Below, piece after piece: positions 8,817 to 16,872 of a stretch of 64,000 nt of DNA. The notes below the pieces were generated by a model. It was given only the letters and a program-made list of their open reading frames with translations. It was not told where the DNA came from and made no database searches. The stretch comes from Ruegeria sp. Alg231-54. GTDB taxonomy: Bacteria; Pseudomonadota; Alphaproteobacteria; Rhodobacterales; Rhodobacteraceae. Positions within the stretch are counted from its first letter, which is position 1, and the number at the start of each line of letters is the position of its first letter. The DNA lies in NCBI RefSeq assembly GCF_900143525.1, contig NZ_FREZ01000014.1, forward strand, positions 1 through 64,000, in the 5' to 3' direction. The position numbers and the translations under genes are program-made.

Positions 8817-9785
8817 TCAGACTTTGATATTCGTAAGAATGCGCATGACGATCAGGTTCAGTGTCAGCATGATGGCCACAAAGAAACACATCGGAATGAA
8901 CCACTCATGGTCAACAACTTCGTCATAGTAGCCCGGATCTTTCACCAGAATAAACAACAGGCAGAATAGGGGGAAGCCAGACAGGAATTTGCCGGACCAT
9001 TTGGCCTCGGCCGTGATCGCATTAACTCGGCGGAACAGGCGGAACCGAGCACGGATAACCTTGGCCAAGCCCGCCAAAATCTCGGCCAAGTTACCGCCGG
9101 CCTGTTGCTGAATTCCGACGGCGACGGACAAAAAGCGCAAATCCTGCATTCCCAGACGTTCTGCCATGTCCTTAAGGGCTTCACCGACGTCACGACCGTA
9201 GGCGCATTCGTCAGCAATCACGCCAAACTCTGTTCCAAGCGGATCCTGCACTTCATTTGCAACAATCTGAATTGTCGAAACAAATGGGTTGCCAACACGA
9301 AGAGATCGCACCATCAGCTCGACGGCGTCTGGCAGTTGTTCTTCCATCAAGCCCATACGTTTCGAGGCTTTGTGATTTACCCACGCATAGACACCACCAA
9401 CACCAATCCCGATCGAAAGCGCAATCCGCAAAACCATCTCGGTTCCCGTGCCGATGCTCAATCCGACATAGGCAAAGCCAGAAACCAGCATCATGATCAT
9501 GATCAATTGGCGCGGTGAAAAGGCGATAGCAGCTTTTTGTGCCTTGTCGGCCAACAGCGAATAGAGCGGGATGCTCTGGGATTTCATATGCTGCTGCATT
9601 TCCTTGCGCAGCTGTTCCAGGACCTGTTCGCGTCCGACGCCTTTCTCAAGCATATCCAGACGCCGGTTCACGCGGCTGTTCAGGCTGATGGACTTGCCAA
9701 ATGCGACAAGATAGATGCCCTCGACTAGGAGAAGAACTCCGACGAAGATCACAACATAGATAAGAGCCTCTACGGGCAGTTGCAT
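8817..9785 (-). CDS. tadB: Tad inner-membrane platform protein TadB
   Basis: A 322-residue paralogue of TadC: N-terminal membrane segment (residues 7-27), two central ones, a T2SSF domain (about 155-280, with ECAYGRDVGEALKDMAERLG and GIQQQAGGNLAEIL) and a C-terminal membrane segment. It partners TadC as a heteromeric platform. The start at 9785 has GGAGATCCGGAT just upstream, 12 bases after the cpaF stop. Confidence 0.94.
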   Translation of the reverse strand: MQLPVEALIYVVIFVGVLLLVEGIYLVAFGKSISLNSRVNRRLDMLEKGVGREQVLEQLRKEMQQHMKSQSIPLYSLLADKAQKAAIAFSPRQLIMIMMLVSGFAYVGLSIGTGTEMVLRIALSIGIGVGGVYAWVNHKASKRMGLMEEQLPDAVELMVRSLRVGNPFVSTIQIVANEVQDPLGTEFGVIADECAYGRDVGEALKDMAERLGMQDLRFLSVAVGIQQQAGGNLAEILAGLAKVIRARFRLFRRVNAITAEAKWSGKFLSGFPLFCLLFILVKDPGYYDEVVDHEWFIPMCFFVAIMLTLNLIVMRILTNIKV

Positions 9786-9797
9786 ATCCGGATCTCC

Positions 9798-11243
9798 TTA
9801 GACGGTCGTAGGTTCGTAGATGGATGGAGGCAGATCAAAGCCCCACAGACGGAAGCGTTCGGAATAGTGGCTGCGAACACCGGTCGCGGTAAAATGGCCA
9901 ATGATCTTGTTGTCTGGCGTCAGACCAACGCGTTGGAACTTGAATATTTCCTGCATAGAAATCACGTCACCTTCCATCCCGGTAATCTCGGTGATTGAGG
10001 TCATCCGACGCGAGCCGTCCTGCAAGCGGCTGGCCTGCACAATCAGGTTCACAGCTGATGAGACTTGGCTGCGGACTGCTTTGATCGGCATCTCGATCCC
10101 GGCCATTGCGATCATGTTTTCGAGACGCGAAATCCCGTCTCGGGCCGAGTTGGCGTGGATCGTGGTCATCGAACCGTCGTGGCCCGTGTTCATGGCCTGC
10201 AGCATGTCGATCACCTCGGCGCCACGCGTCTCGCCTACGATGATGCGGTCAGGCCGCATACGCAGGGCGTTTTTCAGACAGTCACGCGGGCTGACTTCGC
10301 CTTTGCCTTCGACGTTAGGGGGGCGGCTTTCCATCCGTCCCACATGGGTCTGCTGCAGCTGAAGTTCCGCCGTATCCTCGATGGTCAGGATGCGTTCGGC
10401 GTCATCAATAAAGCTGGACAAAGCATTCAGCGTCGTCGTTTTACCCGAGCCTGTACCACCCGAGACGATGATATTCAGGCGCGTTGAAACAGCTGCCTGC
10501 AAATAGGCGGCCATTTCTTCTGTAAAAGCGCCGAAATTGACCAGATCGTCGATGGCAAGCTTGTCTTTTTTAAACTTACGAATGGAAACCAGCGACCCGT
10601 CAACGGCGATAGGTGGCACCATTGCGTTGAAACGCGACCCGTCAGCCAAGCGGGCGTCAACATAGGGGTTGGATTCATCGACCCGACGACCCACGGCGGA
10701 TACGATCTTGTCGATGATCCGCATCAGGTGCTTTTCGTCCTTGAACGTGACGTCGCTGATTTCTAGCTTTCCGTACCGCTCAACAAAAATCTGCTGAGGG
10801 CCGTTAACCAAGATATCGTTGACGCTGTCGTCTTGAAGCAGAGTCTCAAGGGGCCCCAGACCAGTGACTTCGTCATACAGTTCTTTGTTTAGCTGTGACC
10901 GGTCTTCGCGGTTTAGAACGATGTCACGGGATTCGAGAATCTCGCTCGAGATCGCGCTGATTTCCGCCCGAAGCTCTGATTCCCCGGCCTTTTCAAGCGC
11001 CGCGAGGTTCAGGTTTTCCAACAGCTCCCGATGCATCTCAATCTTGATTTCACCTAGGCGCTCTTTGCGCTTGCGATCCCGGTCCGAGCCGACCGGTTCA
11101 GCGGCCTTCTTTTGAATTGGGCGGCGTGCGACGGCGTTGTCAGTGGATGCTTTTTTCGGAGCAGGCGTTTGCGCCGCAGCCTCAGGCGTTGGAGCAGCCT
11201 CGACCGGCTGCGCTGCTGGCTGCTTCTTGTATCTTGAAAACAC
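9798..11243 (-). CDS. cpaF: Tad pilus assembly ATPase CpaF/TadA
   Basis: A 481-residue secretion ATPase of the GspE/VirB11 family that powers pilin polymerisation at the inner membrane. Seen: a low-complexity Ala/Pro/Lys N-terminus (residues 6-50), the N-terminal domain, Walker [12 protein letters not shown] (about residue 265), the Asp box ([15 protein letters not shown]), Walker B region ([20 protein letters not shown]) and the His box ([13 protein letters not shown]). The start is GTG at 11243 with AGAGGGG upstream. The gene follows cpaE by 24 bases. Confidence 0.95.
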   Translation of the reverse strand: MFSRYKKQPAAQPVEAAPTPEAAAQTPAPKKASTDNAVARRPIQKKAAEPVGSDRDRKRKERLGEIKIEMHRELLENLNLAALEKAGESELRAEISAISSEILESRDIVLNREDRSQLNKELYDEVTGLGPLETLLQDDSVNDILVNGPQQIFVERYGKLEISDVTFKDEKHLMRIIDKIVSAVGRRVDESNPYVDARLADGSRFNAMVPPIAVDGSLVSIRKFKKDKLAIDDLVNFGAFTEEMAAYLQAAVSTRLNIIVSGGTGSGKTTTLNALSSFIDDAERILTIEDTAELQLQQTHVGRMESRPPNVEGKGEVSPRDCLKNALRMRPDRIIVGETRGAEVIDMLQAMNTGHDGSMTTIHANSARDGISRLENMIAMAGIEMPIKAVRSQVSSAVNLIVQASRLQDGSRRMTSITEITGMEGDVISMQEIFKFQRVGLTPDNKIIGHFTATGVRSHYSERFRLWGFDLPPSIYEPTTV

Positions 11244-11267
11244 GGCGACTACCCCTCTGAAATACGG

Positions 11268-12503
11268 TTACGCGGCCTCGGCGCTGCTGCTGCCCAAACT
11301 GTGAAGCGATTTAGCAAGTTTTGCGATTTCCCGACGCAGCGGGTTTTTGGCGGCGGATTTGGCCAGCGGCAATCCGTGATCACCGCTTTGCATGACGGGT
11401 TTGCCACCATCCGGCAATTGCAGGTCAATTGAAATGCCCAGGCTTTCGCCCATGCGCTTGACCCGGCCTTTGCCATTCAAGTCAGTGAATTTCGGGGCTC
11501 GGTTCAGAGCGAACCGGAGCTTGTTGAACGGCAGTTCCTCGGCTTGAAGGGCGCGTTTCAACCGCAGCGCGTTCTGAGCGGATCGCATATCCAGTTCGAT
11601 CATGGCAAAGTACACATGTGCAGCCTGAAGAACCGTTTCCGACCAATGAACAAGGGTTGTCGGCATGTCGACAACCACGTAGTCGAATTTCCTGCGGGCA
11701 ATTTCGATGACGCGCTCGATGTCTTCGGGTGTGATCAGGTCCAACGGAACCATATCGGACGGTGCAGTCAGGACCTCAAGCTTTTCCTCATAGGTTTGTA
11801 GGGCCTGGGAGAAGACATCGTCATCCATCGAGTTTGTGTCCGACAGCATCTCAAATATGGTTTCGCGTCGGGGAAGGTCCAGATAGGTCGACACGCTGCC
11901 ATATTGCAGATCCAGGTCGATGACGCACACAGAAGGTGCCTCTTTATCTGACGCAGTTGCCAGCTCCCAGGCGAGATTGACCGCCATAGTCGTTGATCCC
12001 ACACCGCCTGCCAGCCCATGGACCACAAACAGCGCGCCTTCTTTCGAATCACCGTGAGCGGCAGGAGCTGTCGCAACCGCAGTCGCTGCTACCGGCTCAG
12101 GTTTGTTCATGCGCTCGATGGCTTCCTGCAGCTCTCCCTCGGGAAGAGGGTAGGGGACAAACTCGTCCGCGCCCTTGCGAAGTAGTTGGTGCAGAGATGC
12201 AGGTGTGACGTCTTCGGCGATCAGAACGATTTTTATCTTTTTCTCTTTGGCCTGCGAGATGATCTCGCCCATCAGAGAAAGGTTGTCCTCATCTTCTCCG
12301 TCAATGGCAAGCGCAACGAATTCAAGGCTTTCCGCCTCGGGTTGGCTGAAAAAAGCCAGGGCTTCGGCAAAGCCAAGGTCGCCCCAACGTTCGCCCAAAA
12401 TGGTCTCCATGTCCTCGATCAGAAGATCAAAATTTTGGACGTCACGGCTGATCGTGCAGGCCAGAATGGCAGTTCCGTCATCTTGCGTTTTGGCGCTCGT
12501 CAT
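11268..12503 (-). CDS. cpaE: CpaE/TadZ, ParA/MinD-like pilus localisation protein
   Basis: A 411-residue protein. Residues 1-135 form an atypical receiver-like domain (GEIISQAKEKKIKIVLIAED); an Ala/Pro linker follows; residues 155-390 form a MinD/ParA-type ATPase domain. The deviant Walker A is LAGGVGSTTM: both the signature Lys and the P-loop Lys of KGGxGKT are replaced. VCVIDLDLQYGSV (Walker A') and DYVVVDMP (Walker B) remain. Atypical P-loops are known in TadZ proteins. The family localises the Tad machinery to the cell pole or surface sites. The start has GAGGA upstream. It is separated from the upstream lipoprotein gene by 199 bases, so an extra promoter is possible. Confidence 0.93.
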   Translation of the reverse strand: MTSAKTQDDGTAILACTISRDVQNFDLLIEDMETILGERWGDLGFAEALAFFSQPEAESLEFVALAIDGEDEDNLSLMGEIISQAKEKKIKIVLIAEDVTPASLHQLLRKGADEFVPYPLPEGELQEAIERMNKPEPVAATAVATAPAAHGDSKEGALFVVHGLAGGVGSTTMAVNLAWELATASDKEAPSVCVIDLDLQYGSVSTYLDLPRRETIFEMLSDTNSMDDDVFSQALQTYEEKLEVLTAPSDMVPLDLITPEDIERVIEIARRKFDYVVVDMPTTLVHWSETVLQAAHVYFAMIELDMRSAQNALRLKRALQAEELPFNKLRFALNRAPKFTDLNGKGRVKRMGESLGISIDLQLPDGGKPVMQSGDHGLPLAKSAAKNPLRREIAKLAKSLHSLGSSSAEAA

Positions 12504-12668
12504 TCACACAATCCTCGTCGTCTGGGCCTGCTCGCTGCCCGAACATGTCTGGTTCGGTTCAGTTCGCTGTTGCCCGGTCGCGGCCAATTCAGGCCGCACT
12601 TCACCTAATTGTTGAAAAGATGGCTTGGAACTTAGGCAAGATTTTGGCGCAAAAGAACCAATTGTAGG

Positions 12669-12695
12669 GAAATGGGCGACGATGCCGCCCATTTC
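12669..12695 (-). terminator. Hairpin after the OmpA-like lipoprotein gene
   Basis: A perfect 10-bp stem (12669-12678 with 12686-12695) lies 8 bases after the lipoprotein stop codon. There is no T-tract on the minus strand, so it may only partly end transcription between the cpaB/C half and the cpaE-F half of the locus. Confidence 0.45.
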
Positions 12696-12702
12696 TTATG
12701 GA

Positions 12703-13329
12703 TTATTCAGAATCGCTGCCGCCAACATCGTCACGCTGGATGTAGCTTGCTCTCGTGGCGCTGTCGACATATTCGCGATAGACGATAGCTGCGTATTTTC
12801 CATCCAGTACCAGCGGGTTGCGTTCCATGAAGCCGGACACTTCAGTCACAGTACGCCTGTTGCGGCGATCTCGATTGGGGGTGTCGACCAGGGGCCGTGT
12901 TTTTCCGAAGGAAACAACAGCTTCCAGGCGTGAACGCGAAATCCCTTGCTGCGTCAGGAATGCAACAGCGGCGTTTGCGCGGCGTTGCCCAAGCGACTGG
13001 TTATACCCGGTAGAGCCTACAGCATCGGTATGGCCATAGACGCGGAACCTCACTTCGGGGAACTGCTTGATCCACGCCGCTTGCCGCAACAAGACCCGCT
13101 GTGCCTGAGCGTCCAGCTGAGAACTGTTAAACGCAAAATTGATCTGCGTAGGCACCTCTGCGGCAAACCGCCGGCTCAGGATTTGGGCGTATGTCAGCTC
13201 ACCGTTCATGACTTGAACGTTGTTTAGCGTTGCGTTGCCAAAAGCGCCTTGGTCAACCTCGTACCCCGCTTCACGCGTACACGCGGCAACGGCGACCGAC
13301 AGACCCAGCGTTATTATCCACTTCTGCAT
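12703..13329 (-). CDS. OmpA-family peptidoglycan-binding lipoprotein of the tad locus
   Basis: A 208-residue lipoprotein (signal MQKWIITLGLSVAVAAC, lipobox Cys at about 17) with a C-terminal OmpA/MotB domain. The peptidoglycan-contact residues are visible in VYGHTDAVGSTGYNQSLGQR. OmpA-like proteins are a regular part of alphaproteobacterial tad loci and probably anchor the secretin or pilus base to the cell wall. I chose ATG at 13329 because GAGAGGA sits just upstream and the lipoprotein signal begins there; an ATG at 13350 overlapping the cpaC stop (ATGA) would add 7 residues. Confidence 0.9.
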   Translation of the reverse strand: MQKWIITLGLSVAVAACTREAGYEVDQGAFGNATLNNVQVMNGELTYAQILSRRFAAEVPTQINFAFNSSQLDAQAQRVLLRQAAWIKQFPEVRFRVYGHTDAVGSTGYNQSLGQRRANAAVAFLTQQGISRSRLEAVVSFGKTRPLVDTPNRDRRNRRTVTEVSGFMERNPLVLDGKYAAIVYREYVDSATRASYIQRDDVGGSDSE

Positions 13330-13346
13330 TGGTCCTATCCTCTCAA

Positions 13347-14753
13347 TCATTCCAGGATGTAGCCGTAGGAGCTGCCAAAATCTTGTCTGGCGACTTCAGA
13401 TGCGCCCCCCGAACCTACCCGTGTGGTTCGCGCCGTTTTTCCGTTCAGGAACAAGTCAAACTCAGTAGGCGGTTTGACGCGGTCGGTCGGCAGGGCCAGA
13501 GCTTCACCACGTGTGGGTGATACCAGATGTGCTGTGACGATGACGACCAGTTCAGATTGCTCACGCTGGTATTCCGCGCTGCGGAACAAAGCACCCAGCA
13601 CAGGGATGTCGCCGACCCATGGGATTTGGCTGTTCAGGTCCGCGAAGTTGTCCTGAATCAGCCCTGCAATTGCAAAGCTCTCTCCGTCTCGCAATTCAAC
13701 TGTCGTCTTCGTCTGACGCGCAATGAATGTTGGCACGTTGTTGCCTGCAATTGTAAAGTTGGAGTTTGGGTCAATAGTTGACACCGATGTTCCCAGCTCG
13801 AGGTTTATCAGATCACCGTCCACCACGCGTGGCGTAAAGAGGACCTGCACACCAAAATTCCGGTATTCAATTGCAATTTGGCCGTCATCGGCCGGAACCG
13901 GAATCGGGACTTGGCCACCCGCCAGGAATTCGGCTTCCTGACCCGACAGGGCTGACAAGTTGGGCTCCGCAAGAGTTCGGGCAAGCCCTTTGGTTTCAAG
14001 CGCTTCCAACAGCAAACGTACCTGTGTTGAACCCGCGCCGAAGCCAAACAGGATAGCTCCCGTATTTGTCTGTTGGATTGGGATGTTGTTGTTGAGCGCG
14101 TTCGCCAAAGAAGTGGCATTGTTCAGTGTGTTGAAACCGCCCGTCACGTCGCCACCACCAAAGCCCAATGATGTGGTCAGGCTTTTGGCAACCGACCTGT
14201 TCATTTCGGCAAAGCGAACTTTCAGCATGACCTGTTGAACACCGCCAACAGACATCAGGTTCGAAACCCGCTCGGGCGCGTAACGTTCTGCTAGTTCCAG
14301 GGCACGGGCCAATTTAGCCGAGCTGGAGATCGTGCCAGAAAGAACGATGCCGTCGTTGGCAGTACGCACTTCGATTGGCTCACCCGGTAGAATCTGCCGC
14401 AGCCTTTCTTTGAATTCAGACACATCCGGTGATACACGGACCCGAACATTGGCCAGCAGGTTGCCAGCCCCATCGAACAAAGTCAGCGTGGTCAGGCCAG
14501 GTGCCTTACCCAATACATAGATGGTACGATCAGAAAGCGACGAAATGTCAGCGATGCCTGCGTTGGCGATGCTGAGTTCCGCAAATGGTGTTTCGCTTTC
14601 AACGACAATTGCGCGGTTCATCGGAACGTCCAGCGTTTCCGCTGTACCGTTCTTAACCACGCGAAGTGTTTCAGCCTGGACAGCAGTGCTGGCCGAACTG
14701 ATAACTAACGCCAACCCCAGAAGGGTTGCGTTGAACAAAGATTTTATTTTCAT
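13347..14753 (-). CDS. cpaC: Tad outer-membrane secretin CpaC/RcpA
   Basis: A 468-residue protein with a signal peptide (cleavage near VQAE, about residue 28). An N-terminal pilus/secretin domain follows (about 35-110: VVESETPFAELSIANAG, IYVLGKAPGLTTL), then a BON-like segment (about 115-180), and the secretin C-domain from about 250 to 430 (EFLAGGQVPIPVPADDG, GVQVLFTPRVVDGDLINL, SELVVIVTAHLV). It forms the outer-membrane pore through which the Flp pilus passes. ATG at 14753 is preferred over GTG at 14774. A terminator-like hairpin 170 bases upstream separates it from cpaB, so cpaC may have its own promoter. Confidence 0.94.
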   Translation of the reverse strand: MKIKSLFNATLLGLALVISSASTAVQAETLRVVKNGTAETLDVPMNRAIVVESETPFAELSIANAGIADISSLSDRTIYVLGKAPGLTTLTLFDGAGNLLANVRVRVSPDVSEFKERLRQILPGEPIEVRTANDGIVLSGTISSSAKLARALELAERYAPERVSNLMSVGGVQQVMLKVRFAEMNRSVAKSLTTSLGFGGGDVTGGFNTLNNATSLANALNNNIPIQQTNTGAILFGFGAGSTQVRLLLEALETKGLARTLAEPNLSALSGQEAEFLAGGQVPIPVPADDGQIAIEYRNFGVQVLFTPRVVDGDLINLELGTSVSTIDPNSNFTIAGNNVPTFIARQTKTTVELRDGESFAIAGLIQDNFADLNSQIPWVGDIPVLGALFRSAEYQREQSELVVIVTAHLVSPTRGEALALPTDRVKPPTEFDLFLNGKTARTTRVGSGGASEVARQDFGSSYGYILE

Positions 14754-14894
14754 GTGACCTGCCTCTCCGATCACGCCTCGTTTTAGGTCTAACGCCTTAT
14801 GTGTGACAACACTGCGCGAATTACGATTTTATTGCAATAATCAATGGTTTCTGGAATTTTCCTTATGTGGGTAATGCGCAACAATCGAAACGAA

Positions 14895-14921
14895 ACAAGC
14901 CGCGCTGATGGCGCGGCTTGT
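14895..14921 (-). terminator. Intrinsic terminator after cpaB
   Basis: A perfect 11-bp GC-rich stem (14895-14905 with 14911-14921) and a 5-base loop lie 24 bases after the cpaB stop. On the minus strand it is followed by TTCGTTTCGATT, a moderate T-rich tail. It would limit read-through from the pilin genes into the rest of the locus. Confidence 0.7.
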
Positions 14922-14944
14922 GGCTTTAACGTTTTGATTTTACG

Positions 14945-15820
14945 CTAGTTTGTGCAGGGCGTTGGTATTCCGGTATCTACGATCTCGCCGCCGCGGCGCG
15001 CTTTGACTGTGCAAACCCTTTTCTGGACTTTGACTGGTGCGGGTGCTGCTTCTTCGATTCCCAGCAGTTTTCTTTGGTCGACTTCAATCGCTGTTGCTAT
15101 GGTCTCATCCTGGACACCAACCAATGCCAGTGATAAACGACCTGTATTCTGAGCTTGGGCAAGAGCTGCAACTTGTTCAGGAGTTACAGCCACAGTGACC
15201 GTCCTAGCGATTGTTGTGCCGGTCACGTCCGATCCTGCAATCTGGTCCACAGCGAACAGTTCAATATTGTTCTGGATAAGCCGCGTGATTTCACCTTCAC
15301 CGCCGGCACCTCTTAAGGATCCGGTCCAGTATATATCGACGCTATCGCCCGGGCGCAGGAATCCAGATACACCAGATGCGACATCTACACTGATTGCAAA
15401 GGCGCGCATGCCTTTTTCTAGGCGAGACGTCAGGCCGGCGGATTCGCCAGGTTGAGTGACTTTGACGGTCAGAAGAGCCTCGTCTTTTTCCATTGCACGC
15501 AGGATAAAGCGGTCACCTCTTGCATCCTCGGGGAACAATACTGCCATATCCGCAAAAGTCCCTTCGGGAATCGCGGCCTCTGGCCATTGCACGACGCGCA
15601 CATCTTCCTGCGAAAGACGCTCTCCATATTTCATGGCCCGGTTTGCGACCATGACTGGAACTGTGGGAATGGTCTTAACATTTGCGAGCGCGTTTTGAGT
15701 CGCCAATCTTTCCCGCTCAAGTTCCGACTGGGTTTGTTTGATATAGTCTCGCGCCATGTATACGGCGCCACCGGCCAGAGCGACCCCAATAATCAGAACA
15801 AGTCCAAATACTAGCCGCAT
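14945..15820 (-). CDS. cpaB: Tad periplasmic protein CpaB/RcpC
   Basis: A 291-residue protein with an N-terminal signal anchor (residues 3-25), a SAF domain (about 50-120: VMVANRAMKYGERLSQEDV) and the RcpC/CpaB domain (VDVASGVSGFLRPGDSVDIYWTG). It ends in a disulphide-prone tail (C-x9-16-C). It is thought to link the secretin to the periplasm. The start at 15820 has AGGGGA upstream. It is first of the assembly genes after the two pilin genes. Confidence 0.92.
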   Translation of the reverse strand: MRLVFGLVLIIGVALAGGAVYMARDYIKQTQSELERERLATQNALANVKTIPTVPVMVANRAMKYGERLSQEDVRVVQWPEAAIPEGTFADMAVLFPEDARGDRFILRAMEKDEALLTVKVTQPGESAGLTSRLEKGMRAFAISVDVASGVSGFLRPGDSVDIYWTGSLRGAGGEGEITRLIQNNIELFAVDQIAGSDVTGTTIARTVTVAVTPEQVAALAQAQNTGRLSLALVGVQDETIATAIEVDQRKLLGIEEAAPAPVKVQKRVCTVKARRGGEIVDTGIPTPCTN

Positions 15821-15979
15821 TCGCGTCCCCTCGTATTAGTCTATTTAAGTTAGTTCGTCATAGGCTCTACGACGAAGATCATCATTGATTAAAGGGAGAT
15901 TGTGTCGAAAAGGGGGACAATCATGTACTTTTTTTCGAAGCCGTGGTATTGTCGACAACCTTCATGGTCTGGGTCTTTA

Positions 15980-16183
15980 CTAGTTGTCGAAATCGAAAAC
16001 GATTTCCTGAACCTCTATTTTGGACAGTGCGTCTCCGGTTTGAGAATCCACATGTTGAACCCCATCCGAAATGCTCAGAACGACAATCGTACCGAGGCCG
16101 ACCAGGCCAGCCGTCAATATCACCCAATCGACGGTAATAGCCCCGTCTTCATGTTCTGAGAATTTTGCTATTCTGTTCAACAT
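15980..16183 (-). CDS. flp: Flp-family type IVb pilin (second copy)
   Basis: A 67-residue prepilin: basic leader to EDG (residues 12-14), then the hydrophobic helix AITVDWVILTAGLVGLG. CpaA would cleave after Gly14. The usual Glu5-Tyr6 of mature Flp is Asp5-Trp6 here, as in the other copy. There is no recognisable Shine-Dalgarno upstream of the ATG, and a hairpin separates it from the stronger upstream pilin gene, so it is probably the minor subunit. The tail is acidic (KIEVQEIVFDFDN). Confidence 0.9.
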   Translation of the reverse strand: MLNRIAKFSEHEDGAITVDWVILTAGLVGLGTIVVLSISDGVQHVDSQTGDALSKIEVQEIVFDFDN

Positions 16184-16217
16184 TGGAGTGCCAAGGTTTG
16201 AGATATTGAATCAAATA

Positions 16218-16243
16218 GGGCCAAGCCTAAAGAAGCTTGGCCC
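16218..16243 (-). terminator. Terminator/attenuator between the two pilin genes
   Basis: A perfect 9-bp stem (16218-16226 with 16235-16243) with a weak T-rich tail (TATTTGATT) on the minus strand lies 30 bases after the first pilin gene. It probably makes the first pilin mRNA abundant and downstream genes less so. Confidence 0.65.
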
Positions 16244-16273
16244 CACAGCAAATAATCTAGATTTGCATAGTTA

Positions 16274-16519
16274 TTACGGGGTGCCGCCGGTGGTGGTGGT
16301 GGTGCTGCCGCCGCTGGTGGTTGATCCAGGAACTGCGTCCGCGGAAACCGAAATCCCGGTCAGTGCGGTGTTGATCTTACCGGACACGGCCTGAGTACCA
16401 GTACCGACCTGAGTGTATGCAACAGCGGCCAGGCCAACAACGGCTGCGGTCAGAACGACCCAGTCAACTGTTACGGCGCCGTCTTCGTCTTTGCGGAAGT
16501 TCTTGATGAACTTGATCAT
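16274..16519 (-). CDS. flp: Flp-family type IVb pilin (first copy, probable major subunit)
   Basis: An 81-residue prepilin: leader MIKFIKNFRKDEDG, cleavage after Gly14, then the hydrophobic helix AVTVDWVVLTAAVVGLAAVA. Position +5 is Asp and +6 Trp instead of the Glu-Tyr of classical Flp. After the helix there is an unusual Ser/Thr/Gly-rich tail (residues about 66-81) encoded by GGT/GCC-type repeats. The start has an excellent ribosome site, AGGAGG with 7-base spacing, fitting high expression as the major pilin. It is the first gene of the tad locus. Confidence 0.92.
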   Translation of the reverse strand: MIKFIKNFRKDEDGAVTVDWVVLTAAVVGLAAVAYTQVGTGTQAVSGKINTALTGISVSADAVPGSTTSGGSTTTTTGGTP

Positions 16520-16872
16520 GTTACGTCCCTCCTAAAGGATCTAAAAAAGTCAATTAAACCTAGGCGTCTATCAGAGCTTTCTCTCTCAGTCCGCTCCCGA
16601 TCGTCTCGGTATGGCACTATGATTGACCGCTGTGCGTGGCAGGAATTGGGCCAAACCCCATTTTTTTTTGATGAAGTTTAACTTTTTGGTAGTTATTCTG
16701 GTAAGTTTTTGAAAGAAAACAATAAAAAATTTCACCACTCAGAGGTTGCCTAGACGCCCCGATGCAAATTTGCGGCAAATGAGGCGAAATTGCCCCATTT
16801 CGCATTGTTTTTCTGGCCTTGCGGGCAAATTCGAGGTTCAACTCAACCAAAAGAAAAACATGAGGCAGGCAA
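16520..16872. promoter_or_regulatory. Divergent intergenic region: pilin promoter and lytic transglycosylase promoter
   Basis: This 353-base gap holds the pilin ribosome site (about 16527-16533, minus strand), an AT-rich core at 16660-16730 that could carry promoters in either direction, and an imperfect inverted repeat at 16777-16800 (AAATGAGGC / GCCCCATTT, one mismatch). For the plus-strand gene, TTGATG and AGTTAT 17 bases apart near 16668-16700 are a weak promoter guess. No open frame worth calling, no tRNA, and no TTAA-N7-TTAA CtrA site was seen. Confidence 0.5.

Noticed and set aside
12541..12565. GAAC-N7-GTTC and repeated GTTC between cpaE and the lipoprotein gene, looked like a LexA site
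   Set aside because: The alphaproteobacterial LexA box is a direct repeat GTTC-N7-GTTC; the arms here are inverted or at wrong spacing.
16605..16625. TGGCAC...TTGA resembling a sigma-54 promoter before the lytic transglycosylase
   Set aside because: The -12 GC is missing (GA instead) and it is about 260 bases from the gene.
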